Source of the DNA: Numida meleagris
Taxonomy: Eukaryota; Chordata; Aves; Galliformes; Numididae
NCBI RefSeq assembly: GCF_002078875.1
Contig: NC_034424.1
Location: 5,317,566-5,381,565 of the forward strand
Length of the DNA: 64,000 nt
Direction of reading: 5' to 3'
Shown here: positions 26,060 through 37,300 of the stretch, one piece after another
How positions within the stretch are numbered: position 1 is the stretch's first letter
Layout of the letters: each line of letters opens with the position of its first letter
Program-made: the position numbers and the translations under genes
Notes under the pieces: model-generated
Databases searched by the model: none
Told to the model about the DNA's origin: nothing
Seen by the model: only the letters and a program-made list of their open reading frames with translations

Positions 26060-26440
26060 AGCATGGATGGACGCGAGCCTCCGCCTGTCTGAGCAGCGGG
26101 CAAGGTGTCTGCAGGCCCCCGCGCTCTGAATCACCTGCTCAGCCCTTCAGCTGCCGGGACTTGCAGCTGCCTCAGCCGTGTTTACCCTTCCCCGTTCCCT
26201 TTTCTCCCTTCTCCCCAGGCAGATGAAAGCCCGACAAGAAGGGGCAGACGCGTTCCCCCTCGACAAGTCGCTGCAGGTGAGGCGGAGCTGCTGGGCACGC
26301 TCCAGAGCCACCTGGCCGCTCCATCCGCCATTTTGTGCAGGCGGGAGGAGGAGCGCGGGGTGGATCGCCGGCGGATGTGTGGGAGCAGGCCGGGCGCTGT
26401 GGGCACAGGGCAGCATGCAGGACTCAAGCTGAGCCGGTCC
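26060..26440. other. CpG-rich patch, candidate promoter
   Basis: About 17 CpGs fall within roughly 160 bases (26245-26405), far above the flanks. A YY1-type motif is present on the minus strand, CAAAATGGCGG (26335-26325), in the orientation found just downstream of many CpG-island start sites; it also provides an ATG in strong context (ATGGCGGAT). The patch lies between CR1 clusters but is not itself a repeat. It may be the start of an unannotated transcript, probably minus strand. Confidence 0.35.
26219..26276 (+). other. Candidate 58-nt internal exon
   Basis: A strong pyrimidine tract (about 26185-26216, ending CTTCTCCCCAG) precedes it and CTGCAG/GTGAGG closes it, so both splice signals are near consensus on the plus strand. 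Two frames are open; one reads QMKARQEGADAFPLDKSLQ, which I do not recognise. No partner exon could be identified, so it could be a lncRNA exon or a chance pairing of splice-like signals. Confidence 0.2.
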
Positions 26441-26540
26441 TGGACTGGGTCGGTGGTCTGAGGGATTGAAGCATCAGGTCCATAGTTTTGATATTGCCTT
26501 TCTCTTATAGCCCCCAGAAAGGAAACCTCAGAGGGTGAGC

Positions 26541-26675
26541 AGGTTGCACAGAGTGGTGGTGGATCCCCCGTCCCTGGTGGTGCTCAAGGCCAGGCTGGAT
26601 GGGGCCCTGGGAGCCTGAGCTGGTAGGAGACAAGTGACCACCTACGGGAGCTGGAACTGGGTGATCTCTTGGCTG
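26541..26675 (+). repeat. CR1 LINE fragment
   Basis: GTTGCACAGAGTGGTGGTGG, then CCCTGGTGGTGCTCAAGGCC, AGGCTGGATGGGGCCCTGGG and GGAGCTGGAACTGGGTGATCTC match successive parts of the CR1 3' region. The final octamer repeats are missing. Confidence 0.8.
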
Positions 26676-26727
26676 CATCTCAGTGCTGTGCTTGGTTCTA
26701 GGACCCTCACTGCAATAAAGACACTGG

Positions 26728-27179
26728 GGCCTTGGAGCGTGTCCAGAGATGGGCAGTGGAGCTGTGAGAGTCTGAGCACAGCGCTGTGGGGAGTGGCTGA
26801 GGGAGCTGGGATGGTTCAAGGTGGAGCAGAGGAGGCTCAGGGAACACTTCATCACTCCCTGCAATCCCTGACAGGAGGTTGTGGTGAGGTGGGGATCAGC
26901 CTCTGCTCCCAGGGAACAGTGATAGGATGAGAGATGATGGCCTCATGTTGTGCCATCCAAGTGATGGATATTATGAAAAAAATATTCTCAGAAAGAGCAG
27001 TAATGCACTGCTACAGGCTGCCCAGGGAGTGGTGGAGTCACCATCCTTGGAGGTGTTCCAGAGCCCTGGAGATGTGGCACTGAGGGATTTGTCATTGGAT
27101 ACGGTGGGATGGGTTGGGGTTGGATTTGGGGATCTGAGAGGTGTTTTCCAACCTCAGTGATTCTGTGGTTTGATTCTAT
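26728..27179 (+). repeat. CR1 LINE 3' fragment, longest in the window
   Basis: About 450 bases run in CR1 order: GAGCGTGTCCAGAGATGGGC, GAGTGGCTGAGGGAGCTGGG, GAGGAGGCTCAGGGAACACT, AGGAGGTTGTGGTGAGGTGG, CAGTGATAGGATGAGAG, then the 3' block and TGATTCTGTGGTTTGATTCT. There is no open reverse-transcriptase frame, so it is a dead copy. Confidence 0.92.
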
Positions 27180-27183
27180 AGAT

Positions 27184-27315
27184 GCTGCATACCTGGAAGT
27201 GCTCAAGACCAGTCTGTTTGGGGCCCTGGGCAACATGATCTGGCAACTGGTTGCCACCTACTGGGGTTGGAACAGGACACTCTCTATGTACCTTCCACCC
27301 CAACCCATTCTATAA
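27184..27315 (+). repeat. CR1 LINE 3' fragment
   Basis: CTGGAAGTGCTCAAGACCAG, GGGGCCCTGGGCAACATGAT, GGGTTGGAACAGGACACTC and CCCAACCCATTCTATAAT form another CR1 3' end, placed directly after the previous one in the same orientation. Confidence 0.82.
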
Positions 27316-30300
27316 TCCACCTTTTGCAGCAGAGCAAAGGTTTTGCTCCACTGAGGCTGGGTGAGAAGGGCCAGGACCTCTCCTGGCTTGCCCATCCCAC
27401 CAGCCGGACCCAGACTGGTCCCTGTGAGATGCGTGGTAGGAGCTTTCTTTCTCAGAGCTGGTTGCAGTTCTTCTGTCTGCATGGGAGCTGCTTGGGAAGC
27501 AGACTGGTTTCCTGAAAGTACAAAACTTTTATTGAAAAATAAGATTTTCCTCTCCGTTTTATTTTCCTTGTCATGAAAGCGTCACGGTCACTTCTGTTGA
27601 ACAAAATGAAACCCAGTTTTAGTCTGTGTTCTTAGAAGTGTTTGAAATACCATGGAGAAAGTCTGCAGATGGGTTTTGAAGCCAGACGAAGGGCAAAAGT
27701 GCTGGATTGGTTTATATCTCAAACCTCTCTCGCCCCACTTGTCTGCATGGAGCTCCAAACCCCCACAGCACCTACCTCCAAGGAGGGGAATATTTTGCAG
27801 GTGGGCCTATTTGTGTTAAATTCAAGACTGTTTTTATGTGGTGCAGGCAAATGTGATTGGGCTCCTTTTGGTGTCACTTTGCTGTTCCTAAGCAGTTTCC
27901 TGGAGAAACAGTAGGAAGTCGAACATGTACGTACAATTCTGAAGCGCTCGGGTATTTCCAAGTGATGCAACTTCAGATTCCTTCCCTAGCCACCCCCCTT
28001 CCCTTTTGCTTCAAATCCCTTTTTGGCCTCAAAGTTCAGCTTGTCTTTTTGTTGATTTGTTTCCGAGTTCTCGAGGCAGAGCCCTACAGTGGGAGGAGGT
28101 GGGCAGCCCACAGCCAGGTGCAGGGGTGGCTGGGGAGGGGAAGCTGCCCCTTTGGGGAACCCTTGCTCCAGCTTGTAGGGCTGTCTGGGACTGTGGGAGC
28201 AACTGTGCGATCCTCCCACGGTCAGGACCCATCAGCAGGTGAGAAATAACATCAGATTTTTGCATGCTAGCTAAAATCAGTGGATCAGGCTGGGGAACAT
28301 GCTGTTTCATGCATGAGACGTGCTACCTTTCTCTAAGGAGATCTCCTGAACTGTGTTAATAAAAATAGGTTAAGCCATCCCCTGCTTGGATGCTCCATGA
28401 AACTTGGTCATTGCTTGATGGAAGTCCCTGGAAACTGCTTCAAATGTTGTGTGTCAGCGTGGCACTGCAATGCAGCTGCCCTCTGCCCAGTGAGTGGCTG
28501 CTTGGGTGTAAGGCTTTGCTTGCTGAGGCTTTGCTGCAGGCTGTTCTCCCCAAAACCTGCACTGTCAATGAGTTGTACTGGTAAAACAGCACAGGGAGAG
28601 ATCATTCAGGTTGCTCTCATCCTCCAGCCCTGCAACCAGCTGGCAGAGATGTCAAACATGACTTGCCCCTGCAGACAAAGTCATGTTCAGCATCACTGTA
28701 ATTAATCTGGTTCCTGGAGGTCATGGTTTGAACACAGCCAAATTGTCCTGGGGATGCAACACCCTCTGGATCTGGTGTTTCTCACAGGTACTGCATGGAA
28801 CCGCAGCCCGGGAAGCATCCATGCACCAGCTCAGTGCTGGGGCTCCCAGTGATGCTCGCTGTGAGCTGGGGCTGCAGCAGAGCTGTGCTCTCATGTGGGG
28901 ACCTGCCTTCTTACTGCCCACCTGCCTGTACAGCTCAGTCTTCTCAGGGAGGCAAAATGGAGTAAAAACCGATCTGTTGCTCAGAAAAGGCTCTGTGCAG
29001 TGGTTTACTCTGGTGGGATGTGGGCATGGGATGGCAAGCTGAGAGAAGGAAAAGAGAGATGTTTTCTTGTCCACAAAGACCTTATAAGAAAAATCCTGCC
29101 CTCCTGTGTAGGACAAAGCCTTCTGAAATAACTTGCCAGAAATTTCCAGGAACGCTCAGGTTTCCTGAGCCCTGTTCTGGAACGACGATGATGTCTCCAG
29201 CCCTTGCGTGGACTGAGGGGTCCCAAGTTCCACCCCCTCTAGTCGATGTGGGACTGATGTCTTGCTTACCCTGGCTGTCTGCCTTGAGAAACCGTCCCCA
29301 TGGGGCAGACCTGCGTGACCTGAGGTCCTGCAGTTCCCCACGACAGCTCTTGTTTTCATATTGACAAAACAGTGCAGCCAGGACCACATGTGTCTTGCCC
29401 CGTTTTCCCCACTGGCTCTGCCCCATGCGCAGGCTGTGGGAGAGTGGGGACCAGCAGCCCGGTGCCGAGGTCAAGATGTGCAACAAGCCAAGCATTTGTT
29501 TTGCAGCTCTGTATACGGCAGCATGGCTGAACGCAGAGGCAGGTTTGGAGGCACGCTCACTTAAGTCCCCAGCCAACGTCTGATTCCAGGCATGCCTGTT
29601 TTACAGAATTTAGTTGCACATTTGCCGAGCAACAGTTTCGCAAGTGGAACTCTGCAGGCAGCCTGGTGGGGCCGATGCTGGCTGCTGCCGTTGGGTGCTC
29701 ATGAGTGAGAGAACATGAGATAGAGTCAGGGAACATCTGAGACCAATATTGGGATGGAGTAGGAGGAGAGGGAGGCTTTAAAGTCTTGGTCAAGTTGGTG
29801 GGAGTTGTTTCCCTTGCTGGTTATGAATTTCTCTTGCAGTTTGGCTGTGTCTTTTTGCAAGGAGCACAGCTTCCACTGACTCCAGCAGAACCAGAGCTGG
29901 ACCAGAGGGGCCTTTGGTTCAGGAGAGACTGCAAGAAAGGATTCAGCTTTATCTCTTAATGAGCCTGTTCATTCTCTTGCCTGTTAATGGGTAAAATTTT
30001 GAAGCTCTGACTCAGTCTGAACTTTCAGTGGCTTTTGCACCTGGTGATTTAAATATCTGTCTGCGCGGGAGGTGAACACCGAGCGGCATCCCTAGCTGCA
30101 GCTCCATACCAGGTTACCTTCCCCTTTCCCCCCTCCAGCTGTTTACTATTTCCCTCCCACCTCCACCCTGACTCAGAAGAATGGGACATGAATGCTCCCA
30201 CCTCACCCGCTCCCATACAAAGCTTGGCAGCTGGTGGGGAAAAGGAGTTCAGGCAAAGCTGCCAGGCTTTGCCCGGGAGCCATGGAGGAGAGCGCGGGAG

Positions 30301-32265
30301 CTCTTCCACCAATGTGGCCGCCAGCAGCAGGAGCCTCCGGCACGAGGGAGCAGACGAGCCAGCTGCTGGGGGTGCTGATAACATCTGGACCCACCCGACG
30401 AGAGCGCATCTCCCCGTGCTGTAAGTGCAGGGCTGGGACCTTTTGGTGCTGAGCCACCTCTGCTCCCACCGAGTTCAGTAGGAGGTCAGGGCGCGCAGCA
30501 GCGGGGTCGTGCAAGCTGTGGGTGCTGAGGCTGTGCCCGAGGCAGCGCTGGGACTGCTGCCTGCCGGGCTGGGCGAGTCCTTCTTGGGTGGCTCCTACCG
30601 AATTTGCAGATAGAACCGGTGTGAAGGCTCTTCCAGGGTGAGAGGGAGCCCTCTGGAAGCAGCTGTAACGCTCTTCCTGTGGTCAGGAGGTGGCTGAAAA
30701 GCCCCAAAGTGGCCTTTAAAAAGGGGTAGCTGTAAAAGCACTGGAGTCCCAGGGGAGCTGGAGCTTGTCCCCATGTCCTTATGCTGGCTGCAATCAAAGC
30801 ACCCCCATGGCCCCATGCTGTCACCCTGCTGTGGCCACAACACCGCGCCAGCTTGGTTTCCCTCCTTCTCATCTCTCCTTCTTCCTCCCGTGGCCCCTCA
30901 CATCCTCCCTGCCTCAATCCAGCTTTAAAATCTCAAGGCAAATCCTGCTAAATCGGGAGATTTCACCCGGCTGCTTCCCTGCCCTCTCTGCTCTCCCACT
31001 CCCTCCGCCGTTTCTGGCCTGCTGGGTTTTGTGTTTCAGTTGTTATAAATAAAGCTCCAGGCACTGATTTGGGTATACAATGACACCTTGTGTTATTAGA
31101 CAGCACAGGACAGACTTTGCAAGGGGAGCTGCTCTCCCGCCCTCGCTCTGCTCCGGCTGCCGGCGCTCTGTGGGAGCTCAGCAGGTGCTTCTGTTCCCCG
31201 TCTCGCCCCAAATCATGGCCCCCGGGAAAAAAAAAAGAGGAGATCTGGGCCCCTGCTCCGGCTTGGCTGGGTTTAAAAATAGGTGGGTGGGAGGGAGCTG
31301 GATGCTTAAAGAAGGGAGCGTGGCTGAGGATGATGGGGAAGGGGATAGGAACGTAGGGGGGCATGGTGTTGCACCCGTGAAAAAGGGGTTGGGGAGTGTT
31401 TGCAGGGGAAAAGGCAGGGATGGAATTGTCACTTGTCCCCTCAGCCCTGCTATGGGGTTACCTCCCTGCCCCTCCGTGCTGTGCATAGAAGAGGCGGGGT
31501 CTGAGCATCCTTCATCCTCACGCTCATCTCTGCACTGCACTGTGGCCCTTTGGGAAGGGCTTTGTCCCACAAGGGCCACCTCTCCATCCTCTCAGGACCA
31601 GCACTGGTTGGAGGGGGGGAAGCTGACATGCTGAGCCCCATGTGCCCGTTTTTGGGTTCTCCCTCAGCATTTTCTCTCTTTATACCAAAAAAGCAAACGC
31701 TGTGAATTTCTGCTTGAGCACCCAGTGCAGATGTCCCACAGCTCCAAAATGCACTCGCGCCGCTCACCCTGCTTGTCCCATTGCTGCTCCCACGCGACCC
31801 CGACCTCAAGGGGCCCAAGGGAGCTGCGATGCTGAGCTGTGGGGTGGGACCCTCCAGGAGCTCTTTCTGAGTTTTGCTGCTCGTCTTCACTCTGTAGGGA
31901 ACCAGAAGGGGTGCCCAGGTTGGGGAGTCTTTGAGGCAGCGATTTAAAGGAAGATAAATAAAAATTCAGGCCATGGAGCTGGGAAGCCGGCCTCTTTCAT
32001 CAGGGATGACTTGATTTATCCGGATTATTTTAATTTTTTTTAAAGTCCTTTTGGAAGTCCTTTCTGAAGAACTTTCGGGGGTGTTTTTTGGTCACCGAGT
32101 GGGTCTGTTGCCATTTTGCTGGTGGTTTGGTGCATTGTTCAAACCATGGATGGATGAGAAGCCTCTGAAGATATGGAAGACAGAGAATTCCTTGTTCTGT
32201 GTTGGCTTTTGGTTTGTTCTAGTTTTTGTTTGCCCCTCTGCTGGCTGTGGGCTGGGTGAAGCTCA
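27316..32265. other. Intergenic DNA, no gene seen
   Basis: Unique sequence with no recognisable coding exons. 30060-30480 contains a small CpG-enriched patch (about 30290-30420) ending near a GTAAGTG at 30420. 27520-28010 and 31930-32060 are AT-richer and could be non-coding conserved sequence; nothing more can be said. Confidence 0.5.
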
Positions 32266-32340
32266 GCGGGGATGGGTTGGGGTTGGACTTGGTGATCTTG
32301 GAGGTCTTCTCCAACTGTAATGATCCCATGATTCCACGAA
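32266..32340 (+). repeat. CR1 LINE 3' terminus
   Basis: GGATGGGTTGGGGTTGGACT, TGGTGATCTTGGAGGTCTTC and TCCAACTGTAATGATCCCAT followed by GATTCCACGAA. This is a short CR1 3' end. Confidence 0.85.
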
Positions 32341-32439
32341 GCTGGCACCAGGAGGCTGTTCCTGGCAGTGAGTGATGCTGCTGCTGTTCTTCCCTCTCCT
32401 CCCCAACTCTTGGAAAAGAAAGCAAACTCATTTATAGCA

Positions 32440-32945
32440 CCTGGGGTTTGGGTTTGGTAGTCTTGTGTTGATTCTGTTTGTAGAGATGCAGACCTCGGGA
32501 GGAGGAATTAATACCCTCTTTTTGTGCTTTGTGATGCCTGCGTTACTTTATAAGGTAAATAACCAAACTATCCAATAAAATACCAATGTTCTGCACATTA
32601 ATAAAGTAATGGAGATATTTAATGTATGCAGTAAAGCTGCTATTGCAGAGCCCTAGGCCTGCTTTAGTAGCTATAACAGGAGTGAATAAGATCTTTTCCT
32701 GCTTTTATTTATATACATATAATATCAAATATTACTGAGTTTTTGCTTGTTAATGTTAGCCAAAGGGGTTAAGAGAAATAAAAAGGGATTTGGCAAACAT
32801 ACCAGGGGAGAAAGAGCAGGAGTAGGCCCATTTATAAATGAGGGAGCTGAATTCAGCAATGATATTGAAGTGACGAAGTTACTGAGCTGCTTTTAAAATC
32901 AGTCTCTAGTAAAATCAGTGGAGACAATTAGGAGACCTTGTCAGA
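32440..32945. promoter_or_regulatory. AT-rich block, candidate conserved non-coding element
   Basis: About 500 bases of markedly AT-rich, non-repetitive DNA sit in a GC-rich neighbourhood. It contains many homeodomain-type cores (ATTAATAAAG near 32598, GTTAATGTTAG near 32750, ACAATTAGG near 32925) and no open frame of note. This is typical of vertebrate developmental enhancers or long non-coding conserved blocks, but alignment to other birds or mammals is needed. Confidence 0.35.
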
Positions 32946-34448
32946 TACAATCAGGGGCTCCGAAATAGACAAGCAGCCCATGAAGGAACAGCAAGGCCAA
33001 GGGGAACAGCGGAGCAGGGCTGGAGCAGAGGGGGAGATTCCTGATGACTCCATGGGTCTGATTGGGACTGGGCACATGGGAGACATCACTAGGACCTGGC
33101 AGCAAGGGGGGTGCAAAGGAGGATAACAATTGGTTGGTCTGAGCCATTTCCATCCGTCCTCGTGGTGAGGGTGTCTTGTGAAGGGCTGGAGATGGCAGTG
33201 GGGAGATGTGGTCCTTATTGCAGGGAGTGCTGGAAAGGAAAGCTGCAGGTGGGCAGGGGGAAACTGAGGGATGGGGAGCACCCGCTGTGTGCCCCCCTCC
33301 AGGGTGTGATTTTTCTCTCTGTAGTCTCTGCAGCTGTTCCAGCCCTCCCCTGTGTGCCAGTGGATGTGTAGTTGCAGAAAGGCAGAGACCGAAAATAACC
33401 GAGGAGGAAAGACATGCAGAGAAAGCCTGGGAAGGCTGGCTGTGAGAGGGCAGAAATAGCCATGTGACATGGAAAATGGAGATCTGGAGGAATCCTACAG
33501 CTGGGAGCCCGGGGAGAAACGGCCCCACGTGCCTGGGATAAGCCCTGGCCAAAATGGTATTGGTGGGGACCCAGCTCTGGTGCCAGCTCCGGTTGCAGAG
33601 AAGCTAAAACCTTCTGTTGTACATGCATTGTGTAAAAGCCTTTTGATATTTTGGGGGCAACAGATGCTGAGGCCACGTGTCAGGCAGCCCTGGAGACACT
33701 CCCCTCGTTCTTTCTTTCCTGCTTGTGCTCGCAGCACCGTTTCCCAGTGCCCAAGCCTGGGCACTGCAGTGACACTCAAGTGTAAACCCACTGGGAAGGG
33801 ATTTGGAGAAAAGCACCACAAAGACACGGAGCCTGAGGGATGAGTGTGGGAGGAGAGGTTAAAAGTGTGACGGCAATGGGTTCTGCTGCTGCATGCAGGG
33901 CTGCCTGGGATGGAGGCAAACTGGGTCCTGCCCCCATTATATGGCCACTGTTCCCAGGTGCATGGAAAAAGGCTTGGAGGTACCCAGCCTTTAGAAATCA
34001 AGCTGAGGTGGGAACGGTGTGAGTGAATCACACAAAGGAAAATGGAGGCTGCACGATGGTTGAAAACACAAAACAAACGAGCCAGCAGCAAGAAAGCGAC
34101 GCGCAAACGGAACGCTGGCAGTGCCAGGTTTGAATCGTTTAAAACGTGATTATGCAAAGCTCTGAGATTTAAAGATGTTTCGCAGGAACGTGGCGAAGGG
34201 GTAGGCTTGCACCAGCCTTTTCTCATCGCTTGCCCTGAATCCCTTTGGCGAAACTCGTTGGCTTTGGAGGAACAGGCTCTGGTGGAGCTCAGCCCCTGCT
34301 GGCGTCGGTGCGGGGCTCGGAGGTGCGGTGGGCGGCAGAGCTCCCCTGGAGCTCCCCAACCCCTCCTCAGCGGGAGGCAGGTCCGTTTGTTCATTTATCT
34401 ATTTGTTTTTGTGCAGGAGGATGGGGATTGGGGAGCTGAGCTCGATTC
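32946..34448. other. Intergenic DNA, no gene seen
   Basis: A minus-strand frame of 299 codons is open across 33495-34394, longer than expected by chance at this composition. It shows no domain, signal peptide or family match I recognise, and no other coding sign. I do not call it a gene. Confidence 0.45.
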
Positions 34449-34525
34449 CTAGCGTGTGGGCTGTTAAATAAATAGCTTCGTCTGTGTTCCTCAGCTCTTT
34501 CGACTCTGCAGTGGGGATAGGTGCG
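34449..34525 (+). repeat. MIR-type SINE fragment
   Basis: CTAGCGTGTGGGC, then TTAAATAAATAGCTTCGTCTG, TGTTCCTCAGCTCTTTCGAC and TCTGCAGTGGGGATAG follow the MIR core order (TAGCTGTGTG...GGGCAAGT...CTCTGTGCCTCAGTTTC...ATCTGTAAAATGGGGATA). It is heavily decayed. Confidence 0.4.
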
Positions 34526-36039
34526 TTCTCTGTATTCCCGTGGTTCAATCCGGAGCCCATGGAAGCCGTGGGGATGGCTCCTGCTCCCCAGTGGTGTGTG
34601 GGAAGGGCTTTTAGGTTATGGGCTGTGGGAGGGGAAAACTGGAATGGCGGAGCCCAGACCTAAAGCCACCTGTTGGAAGTGTTGGAAGGCTTCTGGGTAG
34701 GCATCTTCCAGCATTGTGTGCTGTCTTTGTGCACAATTTCAGAAGAGATTGCGCTGGAAATGTAAAACCGTGCAGGGATAATTTCTGGATTTTCATGCTG
34801 TTGTAACCTGGAAGTCCCTACAAGTCTAACCAGAGCAGCAATCCCTTAGTTGCAGTCATGAGACATAATGAGGACTTCCCACGTGGCGGGGCTGCAGCCG
34901 GGGCAGCCAGCACAGGGCTGAGCACAGGGAGGTGTTGGTGGCGTTGGGTGCATCAGCCCCAGTTCTGTTGTCTTTCATTTTTTGCAGCTGCCTCAAACCT
35001 TCCCTCTGCTTTACCCACCCCTGCTCCTCCTTTTTTTTTTTTTTTTTTAACTTCAGCTGTTTATCACATGCATTTTATTGTGTGGCTTCCTTGCATCCAG
35101 GCTTCCTTTCTCTGTTCGTGCACTGTCCATTCCCAGGGCTGTACCCGTGGGTCAGCATTGCCCATGGTGGGTTTGGTCTCTGTGCCGTGGTCCAGCAGCC
35201 AGCCTTCCCCAAGCGTGTTGCTGCTGGGGCTCAATGTCTTTTTTTTTCTCTGTTGTGTGAGTAAAGTTTCTGCGAGTCTGTTCTGGTTTAAATGTGAAAT
35301 ATGCATTCGAAAGAGAGAGAAAGGCATGCAGACCTCACCCCTCAAAGCCCAACCCATCTGCGCTCCAAAGACTCTTTCCAAAAAGAAAGGCAAATAAGAA
35401 GAACCTGATCCCTGTTTCTCTCAGTCTCCTGATTTACAGCTGCCCTCTTGGGCTTCTCTTTGGTGGGGACGGGCAGATGGGGTGAAACTTCCACAGGACA
35501 CCCCAAAGCCACCAGAGTGGCTTATGGAGGATGGCAGCATGATGTCACCAATGGTGCCACATGTGCTAATTCTCATGTGTGCCCATTTTAGAGGCTGGAA
35601 CATCAGCAGAGCAGAGCCGAGCCTCGTGTGTACGTGGCTGACCTCTGCTGTGCCCACCTTCCTCTCTCTGTGTGGCAAACAGATCCTGGACTTGCAGCCA
35701 GGAGCGTGCGGCTGGGTTTGGCCAGGTTTGCCCCCTTTTCTCTCTGCTGGATGTGTGTGTGCTGGAGAAGTCCCAGAAAGAAAGTGCCCAGCTCCCCTGC
35801 ATCGAGCAAGCACGTGCGTGCGTGCATGCAGCTCCACGTCTCCCTTGAGTTCCCCATTTAAACACCCCCACTGCCAAAGGAGACAAATTCCCCCAGTGGC
35901 CCTAAAGGACCTGCCACCCCCTGTCCCCCTGCGTGGGGACAATGTCCTGCCGGGAGCCCCGCGCTGCTGCCGGCTGCAGCCCGGCTCAGGCAGGAGCTCG
36001 CTGGTGAGCTGGGGAAAAAAGAGGCTGTAGCAGAGATGG
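34526..36039. other. Intergenic DNA, no gene seen
   Basis: No exon or repeat family recognised apart from an 18-base T run at 35031-35048 and a (CGTG)n-like tract near 35814-35830. Confidence 0.5.
35031..35048. repeat. T homopolymer (18 bases)
   Basis: An uninterrupted T run with no adjacent retroposed sequence that I can identify on either strand. Confidence 0.9.
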
Positions 36040-36335
36040 AACAAACAGAATTTTTTTTTGCATCTAGAGGGGGAAGCACAGAGCTAAAAATAAAACGGGA
36101 AGATCAGTATCTGTCAGGCTGACGGCGGATTGGCTCTTTGGAAATGCATGTAATTACCAGGCTGTAGGTAGACATTTGCATGGAGCGAATAGCAAGCTAC
36201 CGAGACAAGGTTACGCTTTAACCTTTAAGTCCCGAATCTGCTGGAAAACTAAGACAGAACTGCAGGAAATTAACTTAAATTAATAGAATGGCTGTGACTG
36301 TGCCACATGTTACTTTGATGCATGTCACTTCGCAG
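36040..36335. promoter_or_regulatory. AT-rich candidate enhancer with MEF2, homeodomain and octamer sites
   Basis: In order: CTAAAAATAA (36084-36093, fits the MEF2 consensus YTAWWWWTAR), the palindrome GTAATTAC (36150-36157, homeodomain dimer type), and ATTTGCAT (36174-36181, a perfect octamer). TTAACTTAAATTAATAG follows near 36270. There is no repeat similarity, and the block is AT-rich against GC-rich flanks. The regulatory role is inference. Confidence 0.38.
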
Positions 36336-37174
36336 CACAGAGTGCCTGGCTGCCCCCGTGCCCCAGCTCCTGCTGGAGGGAGATGCTTCGGATGCAAGTT
36401 TGTCAGGCGTGGATCTCCTCCCTCGTTTGGGGATTCAGCTCGACTGTAGCTTTTCGTGGTCCACGTGCCTTTCAGTTGGCAGTCTGCAAAGCGGCTGGGG
36501 GGATCTGGGCGAAGGGAGCTGTGCTGGTGGATGTCGCAGGGCTGGGGACAAGTGATATCCAGCTGTGCTGATCCACAGCTCCTGGCTGGGAGAGCCAGGA
36601 CGTGGTCGTGGGGATGGATGCCTCGGTGAGCACCTTGAGGCCGAGCTCTGTGCAGGACTCTGCAGGCAGTAATCAGTAATGATTAGACCAAATATGGTAC
36701 CTTTGCCACGTGTGTTTGTGGACATGCAGTGTCTAAGACTGGGCGTTCAGTGAAAAACACACAGATAAACCAAAAACATGCCACTGTGTTCCCACCCTGC
36801 GCTCCCACCAAGGCTACTCATACTCTCAACCCTCCTAATGCCTTCTTACCCCCAGGAGATGTTGCTCCTGCTGCTGCCCATCATCCCCAAGCCAGGGAAT
36901 GCTGCAGGGCTCTGGGGATGGGCAATGCAATGAGGAGTAGGAGGGCAGATACTGAGTGCATCCCAGTCTTGCACGGCTCTTTGCTAGCTGTGAAGACCAG
37001 GCAACACCTCTTTCCAAAAAATGTCACCTTCTGCCTTCCAACCTGGGGATGACTGTTGCTGTATCGATCCCGCTGCTTGGTTCAAGCTGGCTGCATTTCC
37101 ATGACTCAGAGCAGAAGCTGAGAGTAGAAGCAGTGCAGTGGTGGAGCAGCTGGTGCTGAGCAGGACCGTGTGCA

Positions 37175-37300
37175 GCCCTGAAAGGCCGGGCCACCGGGAG
37201 CTCCAGCTGCTCCACTGGCTCCCCATCAGCTGTTGAAGCCAAGGGTCTGGCCCTAATCTTCAAAGCAGCTCATGGAGGAAGTGCCAAAGGTATCAGAAGG
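37175..37300 (+). repeat. Probable L2-type LINE reverse-transcriptase remnant
   Basis: In one frame, starting about 37186, the sequence reads GHRELQLLHWLPIS. After a +1 frameshift near 37231 it continues VEAKGLALIFKAAHGG (37232 on). This matches the C-terminal pattern of L2/CR1-like reverse transcriptases, 'LHWLPV..RI.FK.LLL.FKALHG'. The protein is broken by a frameshift and a stop. It differs from the CR1 copies nearby and appears older. The downstream 100-400 bases may belong to it but are too decayed to assign. Confidence 0.5.

Noticed and set aside
34538..34556. GGTTCAATCC, resembling a tRNA B box
   Set aside because: No A box or cloverleaf upstream; probably chance or part of the decayed SINE nearby.
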